From Leptospira inadai serovar Lyme str. 10 (GTDB lineage Bacteria > Spirochaetota > Leptospiria > Leptospirales > Leptospiraceae), in NCBI RefSeq assembly GCF_000243675.2, contig NZ_AHMM02000017.1:496001-560000 (forward strand): a DNA stretch of 64,000 nt, read 5' to 3'. Below, piece after piece: positions 18,580 through 26,116 of this stretch. Each line of letters starts with the position of its first letter. The first letter of the stretch is position 1. Made by a program: the position numbers and the translations under genes. Under the pieces are notes generated by a model. The model was not told where the DNA came from and did no database searches. It was given only the letters and a program-made list of their open reading frames with translations.

Positions 18580-18963
18580 ATGAAACGAATATTGTTAACG
18601 CTATCGATCCTTTTTCTCTGCATTTCGCTACATGCCCAAGGGAAGATGAAGGAAAAGCATGATATGGATATGAAAGGCAGCCCTTGCTATGATGATCGAC
18701 AAAAATATTGCAAGGGTATCGATCATGAGCATGGAAAAATTCATGAATGTCTCAAGAAAAATGAGGGAAATCTAATCGCGGCCTGTAAGGAACATTTAAG
18801 TAAAATGGACCAAATGCACAAAGACAACCCTTGCCACGAAGACAAAGAAAAGTATTGCAAGGGTTCCGAACATAAGCACGGTAAAATGCAAGAATGCCTA
18901 AAAGAGAACGAGGCAAAACTAACTGCTGCCTGCAAAGAACACCTTTTTCAGAAAAGGAAATGA
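18580..18963 (+). CDS. Secreted Cys-rich repeat protein (Golgi-apparatus-protein-1-like repeats)
   Basis: A 127-residue exported protein: signal peptide at about residues 1-19 (ILLTLSILFLCISLHAQ), then two tandem copies of a Cys-rich unit, C-x2-D-x3-YC-x7-H-GK-x2-ECL-x2-NE-x2-L-x-AC, at about residues 36-74 and 79-120. Each unit has four Cys and resembles the Cys-rich GLG1 repeat (PF00839 type), which is found in Golgi glycoprotein 1 and in scattered bacterial periplasmic proteins. The linkers are rich in His, Met and Lys (MKEKHDMDMKG), which suggests metal binding. The paired Cys probably form disulphides in the periplasm. A ribosome site, AAAGGAAA, precedes the ATG. A perfect hairpin follows at 18967. 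It stands alone. The function is unknown. Confidence 0.75.
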   Translation: MKRILLTLSILFLCISLHAQGKMKEKHDMDMKGSPCYDDRQKYCKGIDHEHGKIHECLKKNEGNLIAACKEHLSKMDQMHKDNPCHEDKEKYCKGSEHKHGKMQECLKENEAKLTAACKEHLFQKRK

Positions 18964-18966
18964 CGG

Positions 18967-19009
18967 ATCTCGATAGATTGGTGATCAGCGTTAGCCAATC
19001 TATCGAGAT
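18967..19009 (+). terminator. Perfect 15-bp hairpin after the Cys-rich gene
   Basis: ATCTCGATAGATTGG (18967-18981) and its exact reverse complement (18995-19009) enclose a 13-nt loop, 3 bp after the stop codon. There is no U run afterwards, so it may work as a transcript-stabilising hairpin or a bidirectional terminator. It begins a stretch of GC-rich intergenic DNA that runs to about 19130. Confidence 0.65.
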
Positions 19010-19121
19010 ATGAAAGGTTGCCGACTCGGGGGCCGACATGTAAGTCGAACGGCAAAGCGGAATGTGCTGGAGGCTGAGCAAGGGTTACGAAGTTAGTCAG
19101 CGAGGAGCGACAGAGGCGGAG

Positions 19122-19517
19122 TTAACCGACGTGCTTGCCTTGGCTTAAATAGATTTCCTTCTTATTCAAAACTTTTAGAATTTTCTTATCTAAAGTCCAA
19201 AGACGAAGCTTCTTATTTCTTACTTGGCTAATAAGCACCGAATCGATTAAACTTATCCCTTTATCTATATGTTTGTTTTCAAAGGAAAGCTTTCCAGCCG
19301 ATAAAAAACTACCTTCAGATGTTAGAATATTCAGATTTTCCCAATATTCGAGAATAAAGGATACCTCGCTTTTATTCTTACAGCCTTGGAGTAATTCTCC
19401 AAAAACTACTTCGTGAACTATCACTTCAGAAGATTCAAGTAAGTCTTTCAGTTCGCTGAAAATGGGATCCTTTCCTCTAAAGAATTCAATCCAAACGGAG
19501 GTATCTACGAGAATCAT
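19122..19517 (-). CDS. vapC: PIN-domain toxin (VapC family)
   Basis: A 131-residue PIN-domain protein, the typical VapC length. It begins MILVDTSVWIEFF with the first acidic residue (Asp5), has Glu at about residue 41 in VFGELLQGC, and ends with the DSVLI and LWTLDKK acidic positions. These form the Mg-dependent RNase site. VapC toxins cleave tRNA or rRNA and stop translation when the antitoxin is degraded. It overlaps the upstream antitoxin gene by 4 bp (ATGA), the usual arrangement of a vapBC operon. The C-terminus ends within the GC-rich repeat-like DNA at 19010-19130. The specific RNA target cannot be read from the sequence. Confidence 0.9.
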   Translation of the reverse strand: MILVDTSVWIEFFRGKDPIFSELKDLLESSEVIVHEVVFGELLQGCKNKSEVSFILEYWENLNILTSEGSFLSAGKLSFENKHIDKGISLIDSVLISQVRNKKLRLWTLDKKILKVLNKKEIYLSQGKHVG

Positions 19518-19729
19518 CTGCTTCGGTTCAAATCACGTATAGCTTTCCCCGAAAAACCCTCCCGGAAAAAAAGAGGAGAATCATGAAGCTTTGTATTCAA
19601 TTTCCTTATTTTGGCCTGTTTTAGCCACTCTGAGAGGGCCTTCTGGAGAGAATCCGTAATGTTTTTCCCGCCGGAGTACTTTTGAACCTCTGCAATCAAA
19701 TCATCCGGCAATATTGCGGTCACTTTCAT
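19514..19729 (-). CDS. vapB: Ribbon-helix-helix antitoxin (VapB type)
   Basis: A 71-residue protein. The N-terminal beta strand and two helices (KVTAILPDDLIAEVQKY.. ITDSLQKALSEWL) form a ribbon-helix-helix DNA-binding domain; the C-terminal tail, which includes SPLFFREGF, would wrap the toxin active site. A TTG at 19738 is in frame, but ATG 19729 gives the conventional start directly before the beta strand. The start lies beside an ATACGA-N7-TCGTAT palindrome (19740-19758), the expected autoregulatory operator. It is co-transcribed with vapC through a 4-bp overlap. Confidence 0.87.
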   Translation of the reverse strand: MKVTAILPDDLIAEVQKYSGGKNITDSLQKALSEWLKQAKIRKLNTKLHDSPLFFREGFSGKAIRDLNRSR

Positions 19730-19739
19730 ACGATACAAT

Positions 19740-19758
19740 ATACGATACTATTTCGTAT
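19740..19758. promoter_or_regulatory. Palindromic operator candidate of vapBC
   Basis: ATACGATACTATTTCGTAT contains inverted half-sites ATACGA and TCGTAT separated by 7 bp. A third copy of ATACGATA sits at 19728-19735, across the start codon. Ribbon-helix-helix antitoxins bind such short repeated half-sites over their own promoter, so this probably mediates conditional cooperativity of the TA operon. Confidence 0.6.
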
Positions 19759-19871
19759 TTTCAATCTTTTTATTTATGAATCGTCCTACTATATTAAAGT
19801 AATTCAGATACTTTTGGCTAAGAAAATAAAATCATGGGCAAGCATGTTCGGATAACGATAGATAAATGCCG

Positions 19872-20040
19872 AAGTCAGAGGACTGAGGACAGAACATCGA
19901 TGAACGGAATTTCCATCTTTTAGAAAAAGATTCTTTTGGTAATAGTGGATCTTTCCTCTACTTCTGCAGCATTTCCAACATCTAGCAGCTACTGTCTAGC
20001 GTGAGCGAAGCAAACGCATCTGTCCTCTGTCTTCTGAAAG
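19872..20040. repeat. Copy of the ~165-bp inverted-repeat-ended element
   Basis: It starts AGTCAGAGGACTGAGGACAG and ends TCTGTCCTCTGTCTTCTG, with the central CTAGCAGCTACTGTCTAGCG block at about 19980. The internal hairpin AAAGAT/ATCTTTCC is partly degraded (AAAAAGATTC). It lies between the two toxin-antitoxin modules. A short GGCGTGCTAAACGCC hairpin follows at about 20053. Confidence 0.88.
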
Positions 20041-20075
20041 CAAACTGGAGCGGCGTGCTAAACGCCGGATTGGCT

Positions 20076-20492
20076 TCAACTTTTATATAAGTTTTTCAGG
20101 TACTTACCTTTCAGGGTTTTATATATTGAGAAATCCGAATCTATACTAATGATATTAAAGATTCCTTCCCGCTCCGCAATACACATTAACGACGCGTCTG
20201 CTAAATCCATCGGTAAATCTGAATATTTCTGCATCCGATTCTTAATATACTTTAAATCGTCTAAGGTAATCTCTAAGACTTGCAAACCGCCTCTTTCTAT
20301 CCATTCCAGGAAATCGGATTGAACCGCAATGGAGAAAGAAAGTAGATAAATAACTTCCGTTATGATCGGCCAGGTCGTAAATAATGAACCTTTAAAGGAT
20401 TTTAAAAATTTAAAAACCGATTTATGATGGTCATCCGATGAATTAAACAGCGCAATAATAGGACCAGAATCAATGAGAGCGACGTTTTTCAT
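20076..20492 (-). CDS. PIN-domain toxin of a second TA module
   Basis: A 138-residue PIN-domain protein: MKNVALIDSGPIIALFN with Asp8 as the first acidic ligand, ITEVIYLL with Glu at about residue 45, PMDLADASLMCIAE with the central Asp pair, and a final DSDF. All catalytic acidic positions are kept, so it should be an active RNase. It is not closely similar to the first PIN toxin in this window; the DADASL-like motif groups it with the COG2402/COG4113-like PIN proteins. Its start overlaps the upstream ribbon-helix-helix gene by 23 bp, consistent with translational coupling. Confidence 0.87.
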   Translation of the reverse strand: MKNVALIDSGPIIALFNSSDDHHKSVFKFLKSFKGSLFTTWPIITEVIYLLSFSIAVQSDFLEWIERGGLQVLEITLDDLKYIKNRMQKYSDLPMDLADASLMCIAEREGIFNIISIDSDFSIYKTLKGKYLKNLYKS

Positions 20493-20730
20493 TCTTTTCT
20501 TTTAAAATATTAATAAGATGAGCCTTTCTATTCTTCGCTAAATTCTTATTATTCGAGGCGTATTTAGCAAAAAGATCTTCTCCTAGTTCAAAAGGAGTTT
20601 TCATCGAACTATGATTCTTTATATATTCAAGAATTGATTCCTTAACGATCTCTGAACGGCTTTTACCCTTGGATTTCGCAAATAAATCGAGCTTTCTTTC
20701 TAGATCCGGCGGTATTCTTAGACTTATCAT
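20470..20730 (-). CDS. CopG/ribbon-helix-helix antitoxin of the second TA module
   Basis: An 86-residue protein. MISLRIPPDLERKLDLFAKS followed by KGKSRSEIVKESILEYI is a clear ribbon-helix-helix domain of CopG type; the Lys-rich C-terminal half would contact the toxin. It overlaps the PIN toxin gene by 23 bp. The ATG at 20730 follows an AT-rich promoter region. As an antitoxin it would repress its own operon and neutralise the PIN toxin. Confidence 0.85.
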   Translation of the reverse strand: MISLRIPPDLERKLDLFAKSKGKSRSEIVKESILEYIKNHSSMKTPFELGEDLFAKYASNNKNLAKNRKAHLINILKEKNEKRRSH

Positions 20731-20823
20731 CGCACTATTGTATCACAAATATGTAGTACGAGCAAGATTTTTACGTAGCTCTCTAAGAAAAGAATAATTT
20801 TTACCAGCCTTCCCCGAGCAGGA

Positions 20824-20990
20824 GTCAGAAGAGGACTTGATCATTAATGAGCGGAGATTCCGTGCTCTATAGAAAGATTCTTACGTTATCGGTGGATCTT
20901 TCCTTTACCTCTGCAGCATTTCCAACATCTAGCAGCTACTGTCTAGCGTGAGCGAAGCAAACGCGTCTGTCTTCTGTCCTCAGTCTTCTG
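20824..20990. repeat. Copy of the ~165-bp inverted-repeat-ended element
   Basis: It starts GTCAGAAGAGGACTTGATCA and ends GTCTTCTGTCCTCAGTCTTC. The central block is CTAGCAGCTACTGTCTAGCG. It is followed directly by another copy in the same orientation. Confidence 0.88.
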
Positions 20991-21153
20991 GGAGACAGAA
21001 CATTGATAAGCAGGATTTCCAAGCTATAAGGAAAGATTCCTGTGTTATAGTAGATCTTTCCTTTACCTCTGCAGCATTTCCAACATCTAGCAGCTTCTGT
21101 CTAGCGTGAGCAAAGCGAACGCGTCTGTCCTCTGACCTCTGTCTTCTGAAAGC
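20991..21153. repeat. Copy of the ~165-bp inverted-repeat-ended element
   Basis: It starts GAGACAGAACATTGATAAGC and ends TCTGACCTCTGTCTTCTG. It shows the internal hairpin at its clearest: AAGGAAAGAT and ATCTTTCCTT pair perfectly around a 14-nt loop. It shares the ACAGAACATTGATAAGC start with the copies at 12 kb. Confidence 0.88.
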
Positions 21154-21290
21154 GGCAACGATGTGTAGGGTGCGAAGCAGTCGCAGCGAGTCGGATAACG
21201 GTTTATGTTAAGAGAAAAGAGTCGCTGGGACCGGAGCGAACGCGAAGCCCGTAGCAGCGTGACCCGAACGAAGTGAAGGGGGCCGCCCGT
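21154..21290. repeat. GC-rich REP-like sequence between element copies
   Basis: This block (GGACCGGAGCGAACGCGAAG...GAAGTGAAGGGGGCCGCCC) is rich in GCGAAG/CGAACG words and is unlike the flanking AT-rich copies. A comparable block lies at 19010-19130. Neither contains a convincing gene. They look like a second class of intergenic repeat that travels with the first. Confidence 0.5.
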
Positions 21291-21477
21291 GCAGAAGACA
21301 GAGGTCAGATGACGGAGGACGGAACATTGATGAGCAAGGTTTCCACGTACTATAGAAAGATTTTTATGCTAAGAGTGGATTTGTCCCCCGTCCTCTACAG
21401 CATTTCCAACCTCGAGCAGCTTCTGTCTAGCGTGAGCAAAGCGAACGCATCTGCCCTCTGTCTTCAGTCCTCTGCTC
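21291..21477. repeat. Copy of the ~165-bp inverted-repeat-ended element
   Basis: It starts GCAGAAGACAGAGGTCAGAT, continues with GGACGGAACATTGATGAGCA and ends CTCTGTCTTCAGTCCTCTG. The central block uses the CCTCGAGCAGCTTCTGTC variant also seen in the first copy at 11.9 kb, which suggests two subfamilies. Confidence 0.88.
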
Positions 21478-21695
21478 CCTGCCCTTCCTTCATCGAAACT
21501 AGTCCAATATTTATTTTACTGGAATTCCAATTAATTTTAGGACTCCGAATTTCTGAATTTTGGACAATTGTGACCTAATTCTTATTCCGACGTAATCAAT
21601 TCGTAATGAATTCCGGCCATTCTGACACTCGAAACTAAGACACTTAAAATCACCCTCGGAAAAGGGTTCAAAATAAAAATACACGGTAACTCTAA

Positions 21696-23396
21696 ATGAA
21701 AAAAAGAAGAAACGGAGAAATTTCACTCCGTCCGATTCAGGATTCTCTCTGCCGATTGTTCCTGCTGGGAATTTATACGATTTGCGTTTCCGCAAGTTTT
21801 GCCCAAGGAGCTCCGGAAAAGACTCAACCACAACCGACTGTTCCACCGGCACCGACCCAGGAGCAGAAGGAAAAGCCGCCTGAGGAATTTACGATCTATG
21901 AAGATTCCGAAGGACAGTTATATACTAAACCGGCTCCCGGCCGTGTTCCGAGTAAATTGAATAAAGGAATCAATAAGCATGATCCTAAATTCAATCCTTA
22001 CCCGAACCACCTCACGAGTCGTCCGGCGGAACCTCAAAAAGAAAAACTGACCATTACGGGTCGGATTCAATTTCGGGGTGTTTCGGCGCAGGAAGGTTCA
22101 AACTTCAGTAATGGACATTCGGATTTCGGTTCCGTGGATTGGAACTTTCGTCGACTTCGTGTCGGCTTCCAATACCAAGGCGCTTCCTGGTGGGGGGCCA
22201 TCCTGAACATTCGCGGGGAGAATATGCTGAATAACCCTCAGCTAAACAGCTCAACGAATGCCGCAGGCCAAGTAACTTCCGTTTCCCTAAAAGATTCCCG
22301 CGGGTTTATCCAAGAAGCTGCGCTCTTCTTTAATCTTCCGTTCCTGGGAGCGAGAGTCAGCCTGGGTCAGTTGCCTACGCAATTCCAACGGGAATATCTA
22401 ATGTCTTCGGCAAACTTTATCGCCCTGGAACGTTCTTACACGACGCAAGCCTATCCGCAGTTCGACGACGGAGTCGGAATCCAACTTTCTCCCTTGAAAG
22501 ATATTTTCGACGGCAAATACGAAAAACATCTGACGGTCAACCTGATGGTCGGTAACGGGAAAGGCGCCGGCGGAGACTTCGGAAACGGACGTCGCCAAGA
22601 CCTTACTTATACGTTCGACGGAAACCAACCCCTGATTACTTCGCCTACTTATTATGGTCGAGTTCAGTGGAATGTCTTCGGCGGGCTCATCAAACCGAAC
22701 GGCGCAAACGTCGGTTGGCAGGAAGGAGAGGAAATTTTCCAGAGAGAAGCGAAACTCTCCATCGGTGCGGCTCATATGCAAACCAGAAATGCGGCGTTTA
22801 GTAGTTCTCCAGGCTCAACCCTCGCAGTCGACGGCGCGGTTCCGAGAGGTTACGGTAACGTTACCATGTTGACCACTCAAACCACTCCCGATTGCGGAAC
22901 GAACGGAAACTTCAACGTACAGAGCAACTTAACCACCCCGGGGCGCTGTAGACTAGACCTGGCAGGTAATACGTTCGACTATACTTTCACTTGGAAAGGA
23001 ATCTATCTAAGCGGCGCTTATACTAGATTCTCCGGTGCGGCTTCCAATAACATGATCGGTTGGCAACAAACAGTAGGCTATAATATTGCGATCACGGATA
23101 AGTTCTGGCTAATGCCGGTACTTCGTTACGACTATATGCAAGGTGATTTTAATAGAAACGGTCATATGGATCCGAGCGATTATAGAAAGTATTATTGGGT
23201 GGGGCTGGATTTCTTCGGAGACAAACACCTCTTCAAAGCACAGCTCTTCTACCAACTTCCCATACTTGAATTAGGCGTTAACCCGAACAACGGAAACGCA
23301 ACGACCATCAATAACCAGACGGTTTACTTCCAACTCCAAGGAACCTTTTGGACCGGGGTTACTTCGCCGGACTATCTGGACACACGTTTAGAATAA
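21696..23396 (+). CDS. Outer-membrane porin of the phosphate-selective OprO/OprP type
   Basis: A 566-residue outer-membrane beta-barrel. An N-terminal export signal (about residues 18-36, ending ASFAQG) is followed by a Pro/Gln/Glu-rich linker (about 38-100) and then amphipathic strands from GRIQFRGV onward, including WNFRRLRVGFQY and VSLGQLPTQFQREYLMSS. These features match the phosphate-selective porin O/P family. The gene precedes a small lipoprotein and the pstSCAB transport operon, so it probably supplies phosphate to the periplasm. That role is inferred from family and neighbours; pyrophosphate or other anions are alternatives. ATG 21696 begins MKKRRNGEIS, and a later start could shorten the n-region. 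Confidence 0.8.
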   Translation: MKKRRNGEISLRPIQDSLCRLFLLGIYTICVSASFAQGAPEKTQPQPTVPPAPTQEQKEKPPEEFTIYEDSEGQLYTKPAPGRVPSKLNKGINKHDPKFNPYPNHLTSRPAEPQKEKLTITGRIQFRGVSAQEGSNFSNGHSDFGSVDWNFRRLRVGFQYQGASWWGAILNIRGENMLNNPQLNSSTNAAGQVTSVSLKDSRGFIQEAALFFNLPFLGARVSLGQLPTQFQREYLMSSANFIALERSYTTQAYPQFDDGVGIQLSPLKDIFDGKYEKHLTVNLMVGNGKGAGGDFGNGRRQDLTYTFDGNQPLITSPTYYGRVQWNVFGGLIKPNGANVGWQEGEEIFQREAKLSIGAAHMQTRNAAFSSSPGSTLAVDGAVPRGYGNVTMLTTQTTPDCGTNGNFNVQSNLTTPGRCRLDLAGNTFDYTFTWKGIYLSGAYTRFSGAASNNMIGWQQTVGYNIAITDKFWLMPVLRYDYMQGDFNRNGHMDPSDYRKYYWVGLDFFGDKHLFKAQLFYQLPILELGVNPNNGNATTINNQTVYFQLQGTFWTGVTSPDYLDTRLE

Positions 23397-23414
23397 ATGG
23401 AAAGGTATATACGT

Positions 23415-23870
23415 ATGAAATTTCTTAAATTAGCGATCTTCGCTCTGGCAGCATCCTTTTCGGTAAACTGTCATAGCCACCAAGAAGATACAAGCTCTCT
23501 CTTATTGGCTTTAGCAGGAGCCCAGACTGGAGACGGAAAGAATTCGATCGTTATTTTTGATACGACCGACGGAATTTCCTTCACCGGAAAATGCTATGAT
23601 TCGTTCACCGTGGGTGGCGCGAGCGGGGTAAGCGGGCCGGCGATTTCTCCCACTGCATACTTCAATATAGCGTTGGGTGGAACTGCCGCAAATAACGACT
23701 TCCATAAACAGAACACTAGCTCGAGCACCTGCGCTGCCGGAACGACCAATTTAGGTTTTACCGGAGGAGGAGTTCCTGCAATCGGATCAAGTTTCGCATT
23801 CAAGGCATACTATTGCGATCCGAACTATTCCGCTTGTAAATCGGCGCAGTGGAAAGCTGCGGGCTTTTAA
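23415..23870 (+). CDS. Small predicted lipoprotein downstream of the porin
   Basis: A 151-residue protein with a lipoprotein signal (MKFLKLAIFALAASFSVNC; lipid on Cys19), acceptable under the relaxed spirochaetal lipobox. The mature part has six further Cys in a Gly/Ser/Thr-rich region, suggesting a disulphide-stabilised beta fold. ATG 23397 also opens the frame, but GGAAAGG at 23399-23405 sits correctly for ATG 23415. It starts 18 bp after the porin stop codon and the pair ends at a strong terminator, so the two are co-transcribed. I do not recognise the family. A surface-associated partner of the porin is plausible. Confidence 0.75.
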   Translation: MKFLKLAIFALAASFSVNCHSHQEDTSSLLLALAGAQTGDGKNSIVIFDTTDGISFTGKCYDSFTVGGASGVSGPAISPTAYFNIALGGTAANNDFHKQNTSSSTCAAGTTNLGFTGGGVPAIGSSFAFKAYYCDPNYSACKSAQWKAAGF

Positions 23871-23897
23871 ACCCGATTGCGGATTGGTCCATTTACG

Positions 23898-23928
23898 AAA
23901 AACCCTTCTCCTATGGTCTAGGGTTTTT
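23898..23928 (+). terminator. Rho-independent terminator of the porin-lipoprotein unit
   Basis: AAAAACCCT (23898-23906) pairs with AGGGTTTTT (23920-23928) around a 13-nt loop, followed by a T-rich stretch. It lies 28 bp after the lipoprotein stop and separates this unit from pstS. Confidence 0.85.
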
Positions 23929-24149
23929 CATTTCTTTTTAGTACGGGAAATTCCCGGACGTTCTTATTCGTCTCAGGTCCACCTAACCGTGGGTTCTTTC
24001 CGGTTGAATGACAAATCAGTCACGTACGTCCGGAAGAAATCGAGATTCTGATAACTCGGAAGAATGCGTCATACCATCTTAATTCCGCAGAAATCAGTTT
24101 GTAATAATACTCGAATAAGGTTACAAATTACGAGGAGAGCTCTTTTTAG

Positions 24150-24986
24150 ATGAAAAATATAACCCTAAAAGTCCTTTTGCTTACTGCGGCGCTAGTCACC
24201 AGCTCCGCGTTCGCGCAAGAAAAAAAAACAATCACAATCAAAGGCTCCGACACCATGGTCATCCTAGTCCAAAAATGGGCGGAAGCTTATCCTGACAAAA
24301 AAGTACAATTTCAAGTCACCGGCGGCGGATCAGGAACCGGAATTGCAGCGTTAATCAACGGAACAACCGATATCTGCTCTTCTTCCAGACCTCTAAAACC
24401 GCAAGAAATTCAACAGCTAAAGGAAAAATACAATTCGAACGGCGTCGAAATTAAGGTCGCCGTCGATGGACTTTCCGTTTACGTGAACAAACATAATTCT
24501 ATTTCGAAATTAACGCTCGGCCAAATTCGGGAAATCTTTACAGGCAAAGTCAAGAACTGGAAGGATGTAGGCGGGGAAGATCATAAAATCATTCTCTATA
24601 GCCGCGAAAATAATTCCGGAACATACGAGTATTTCAAAGAGCACGTTTTAGAGAAAAAGGATTTTGATCCCGCCTCCCAGCATATGGTAGGAACCGCCGC
24701 ATTAGTCAATGCAGTCGGTAAAGACAAATGGGGAATCGGTTACGGCGGCGCGGCCTATGCTTCGGACGTAAAGGATGTCGCGGTTTCCATCGATGAAAAA
24801 AGCAAGCCTGAACTGCCGACCGAAGCGAATATTCTCTCGAACAAATATCCGATATCTAGATATCTATACTTTTACCTAAGAGAAGTTCCGAAAGACGATA
24901 CGAAAAAATTCGTGGATTGGGTGATCGGCAAAGAAGGCCAAAAAGTCGTTCACGACGTCGGCTACTTTCCTTTAAAGAAAAAGTAA
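24150..24986 (+). CDS. pstS: Phosphate ABC transporter substrate-binding protein
   Basis: A 278-residue periplasmic phosphate-binding protein. The signal peptide (about residues 1-22, LLLTAALVTSSAFAQ) is followed by TITIKGSDTMV, the GGGSGTGIAALING phosphate-binding loop (about 63-76), DICSSSRPLK, and SRENNSGTYEYF (about 149-160). All are hallmarks of PstS-type proteins in the shorter PstS/SphX class. It captures inorganic phosphate for PstCA. A ribosome site, GAGGAGAG, lies at about 24131. It is the first gene of pstSCAB. A Pho-box was looked for upstream (24000-24140), but only weak TGTCA-like words were seen. Confidence 0.95.
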   Translation: MKNITLKVLLLTAALVTSSAFAQEKKTITIKGSDTMVILVQKWAEAYPDKKVQFQVTGGGSGTGIAALINGTTDICSSSRPLKPQEIQQLKEKYNSNGVEIKVAVDGLSVYVNKHNSISKLTLGQIREIFTGKVKNWKDVGGEDHKIILYSRENNSGTYEYFKEHVLEKKDFDPASQHMVGTAALVNAVGKDKWGIGYGGAAYASDVKDVAVSIDEKSKPELPTEANILSNKYPISRYLYFYLREVPKDDTKKFVDWVIGKEGQKVVHDVGYFPLKKK

Positions 24987-25005
24987 GGGTCGGTAAAAGA
25001 GTTTA

Positions 25006-26079
25006 ATGGGCAAATTCGAATCTCTTCTGAGATATCTATTTCATCCTAAAAAAAGAAGAGTGGATAGTATCGCCGAGGGGACGGTTAAGATCGTCGCCGG
25101 CACTTCGATTTTGCTCATCCTCCTTATTTTTCTTTTCATATTTAAAGAGGCCTCTTCCCTATTCTTTACCAAATCGCCGTCGACCATTTCGGCGGAGAGT
25201 AATGCACCCGCGAGCTACGGTTCGGATACGCCGAGCGAATACAATCCGGACGGAGAGTCTCAAACTCGACTGGGACCCAAGATAGAATCGAAAGAGGCGT
25301 CCCAGACCGAAACGGAGACTTCCCTTTGGGAAAGTCTAACGAGCTCTATCTGGCAGCCGATCTCTACGGTTCCTAAGTTTGGAATTCTGCCGCTGATCGT
25401 CGGAACGGCCAAGACTACGTTTATCGCGATCCTGATCGGCGCTCCCCTTGCGATTCTAGCGGCCCTGAACGTAACCTTCTTCTTACCCGGAAGAATTCGA
25501 GAAATCATCAAACCGACGATCGAGTTGCTCGCCAGTTTTCCGTCAGTCGTTATCGGATTCTTTTGTCTCATGGACGTCGCTACGGTGGTGAAAGAAGTCT
25601 TTGATTTGGATTTTCGATTGAATGCGATTACGGGTGGAATCGGTTTAGCGATAGCAGTAACTCCGATTATTTTCACGGTAGCCGAAGACGCGTTAAATAC
25701 GGTTCCTCAATCGTATAGGCAGGCTTCTTTAGCGTTAGGCGCCACCGAATGGCAAACCGCATATCGGGTAATGTTGCCGGCCGCTTTACCGGGAGTCTTT
25801 GCGGCGATTTTACTCGGAATCGGTCGAGCTTTCGGCGAAACAATGATAGCGTTGATGGCGACCGGCAACGCCCCTTTAATGTCTTTCGGGCTATTCGATC
25901 CGACTAGAACGTTTGCGGCCACGATCGGCGCGGAAATGGGGGAAGTGATCTGGGGATCAAACCATTATAATATTCTGTTTCTACTAGGTGTTCTCCTATT
26001 CGTATTTACTTTTTCATTGAATGCAGTTACTGAACTTTACGTAAAGAAACGGCTTATGAGAAAATTCCAGGGTTCCTAA
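25006..26079 (+). CDS. pstC: Phosphate ABC transporter permease PstC
   Basis: A 357-residue inner-membrane permease. The EAA loop that docks the ATPase is YRQASLALGATEWQTAYRVM in the C-terminal half, followed by LPAALPGVFAAILLGIGRAFGE, typical of PstC. The protein has about six membrane segments. Between the first segment and the core there is an unusually long Ser/Glu/Thr-rich periplasmic loop (about residues 50-120) of low complexity. It starts 19 bp after pstS and is followed by pstA after 37 bp. Confidence 0.94.
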   Translation: MGKFESLLRYLFHPKKRRVDSIAEGTVKIVAGTSILLILLIFLFIFKEASSLFFTKSPSTISAESNAPASYGSDTPSEYNPDGESQTRLGPKIESKEASQTETETSLWESLTSSIWQPISTVPKFGILPLIVGTAKTTFIAILIGAPLAILAALNVTFFLPGRIREIIKPTIELLASFPSVVIGFFCLMDVATVVKEVFDLDFRLNAITGGIGLAIAVTPIIFTVAEDALNTVPQSYRQASLALGATEWQTAYRVMLPAALPGVFAAILLGIGRAFGETMIALMATGNAPLMSFGLFDPTRTFAATIGAEMGEVIWGSNHYNILFLLGVLLFVFTFSLNAVTELYVKKRLMRKFQGS

Positions 26080-26116
26080 TGATTCGAAATCTATATACTT
26101 ACTGACGGTTATCCCA

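Noticed and set aside
21273..21578. A 101-codon frame starting in the repeat region
   Set aside because: It is built from repeat and GC-rich intergenic DNA, with no family resemblance or ribosome site.
24000..24149. Pho box before pstS
   Set aside because: Only isolated TGTCA-like words at wrong spacing were seen, so no regulator site is claimed.
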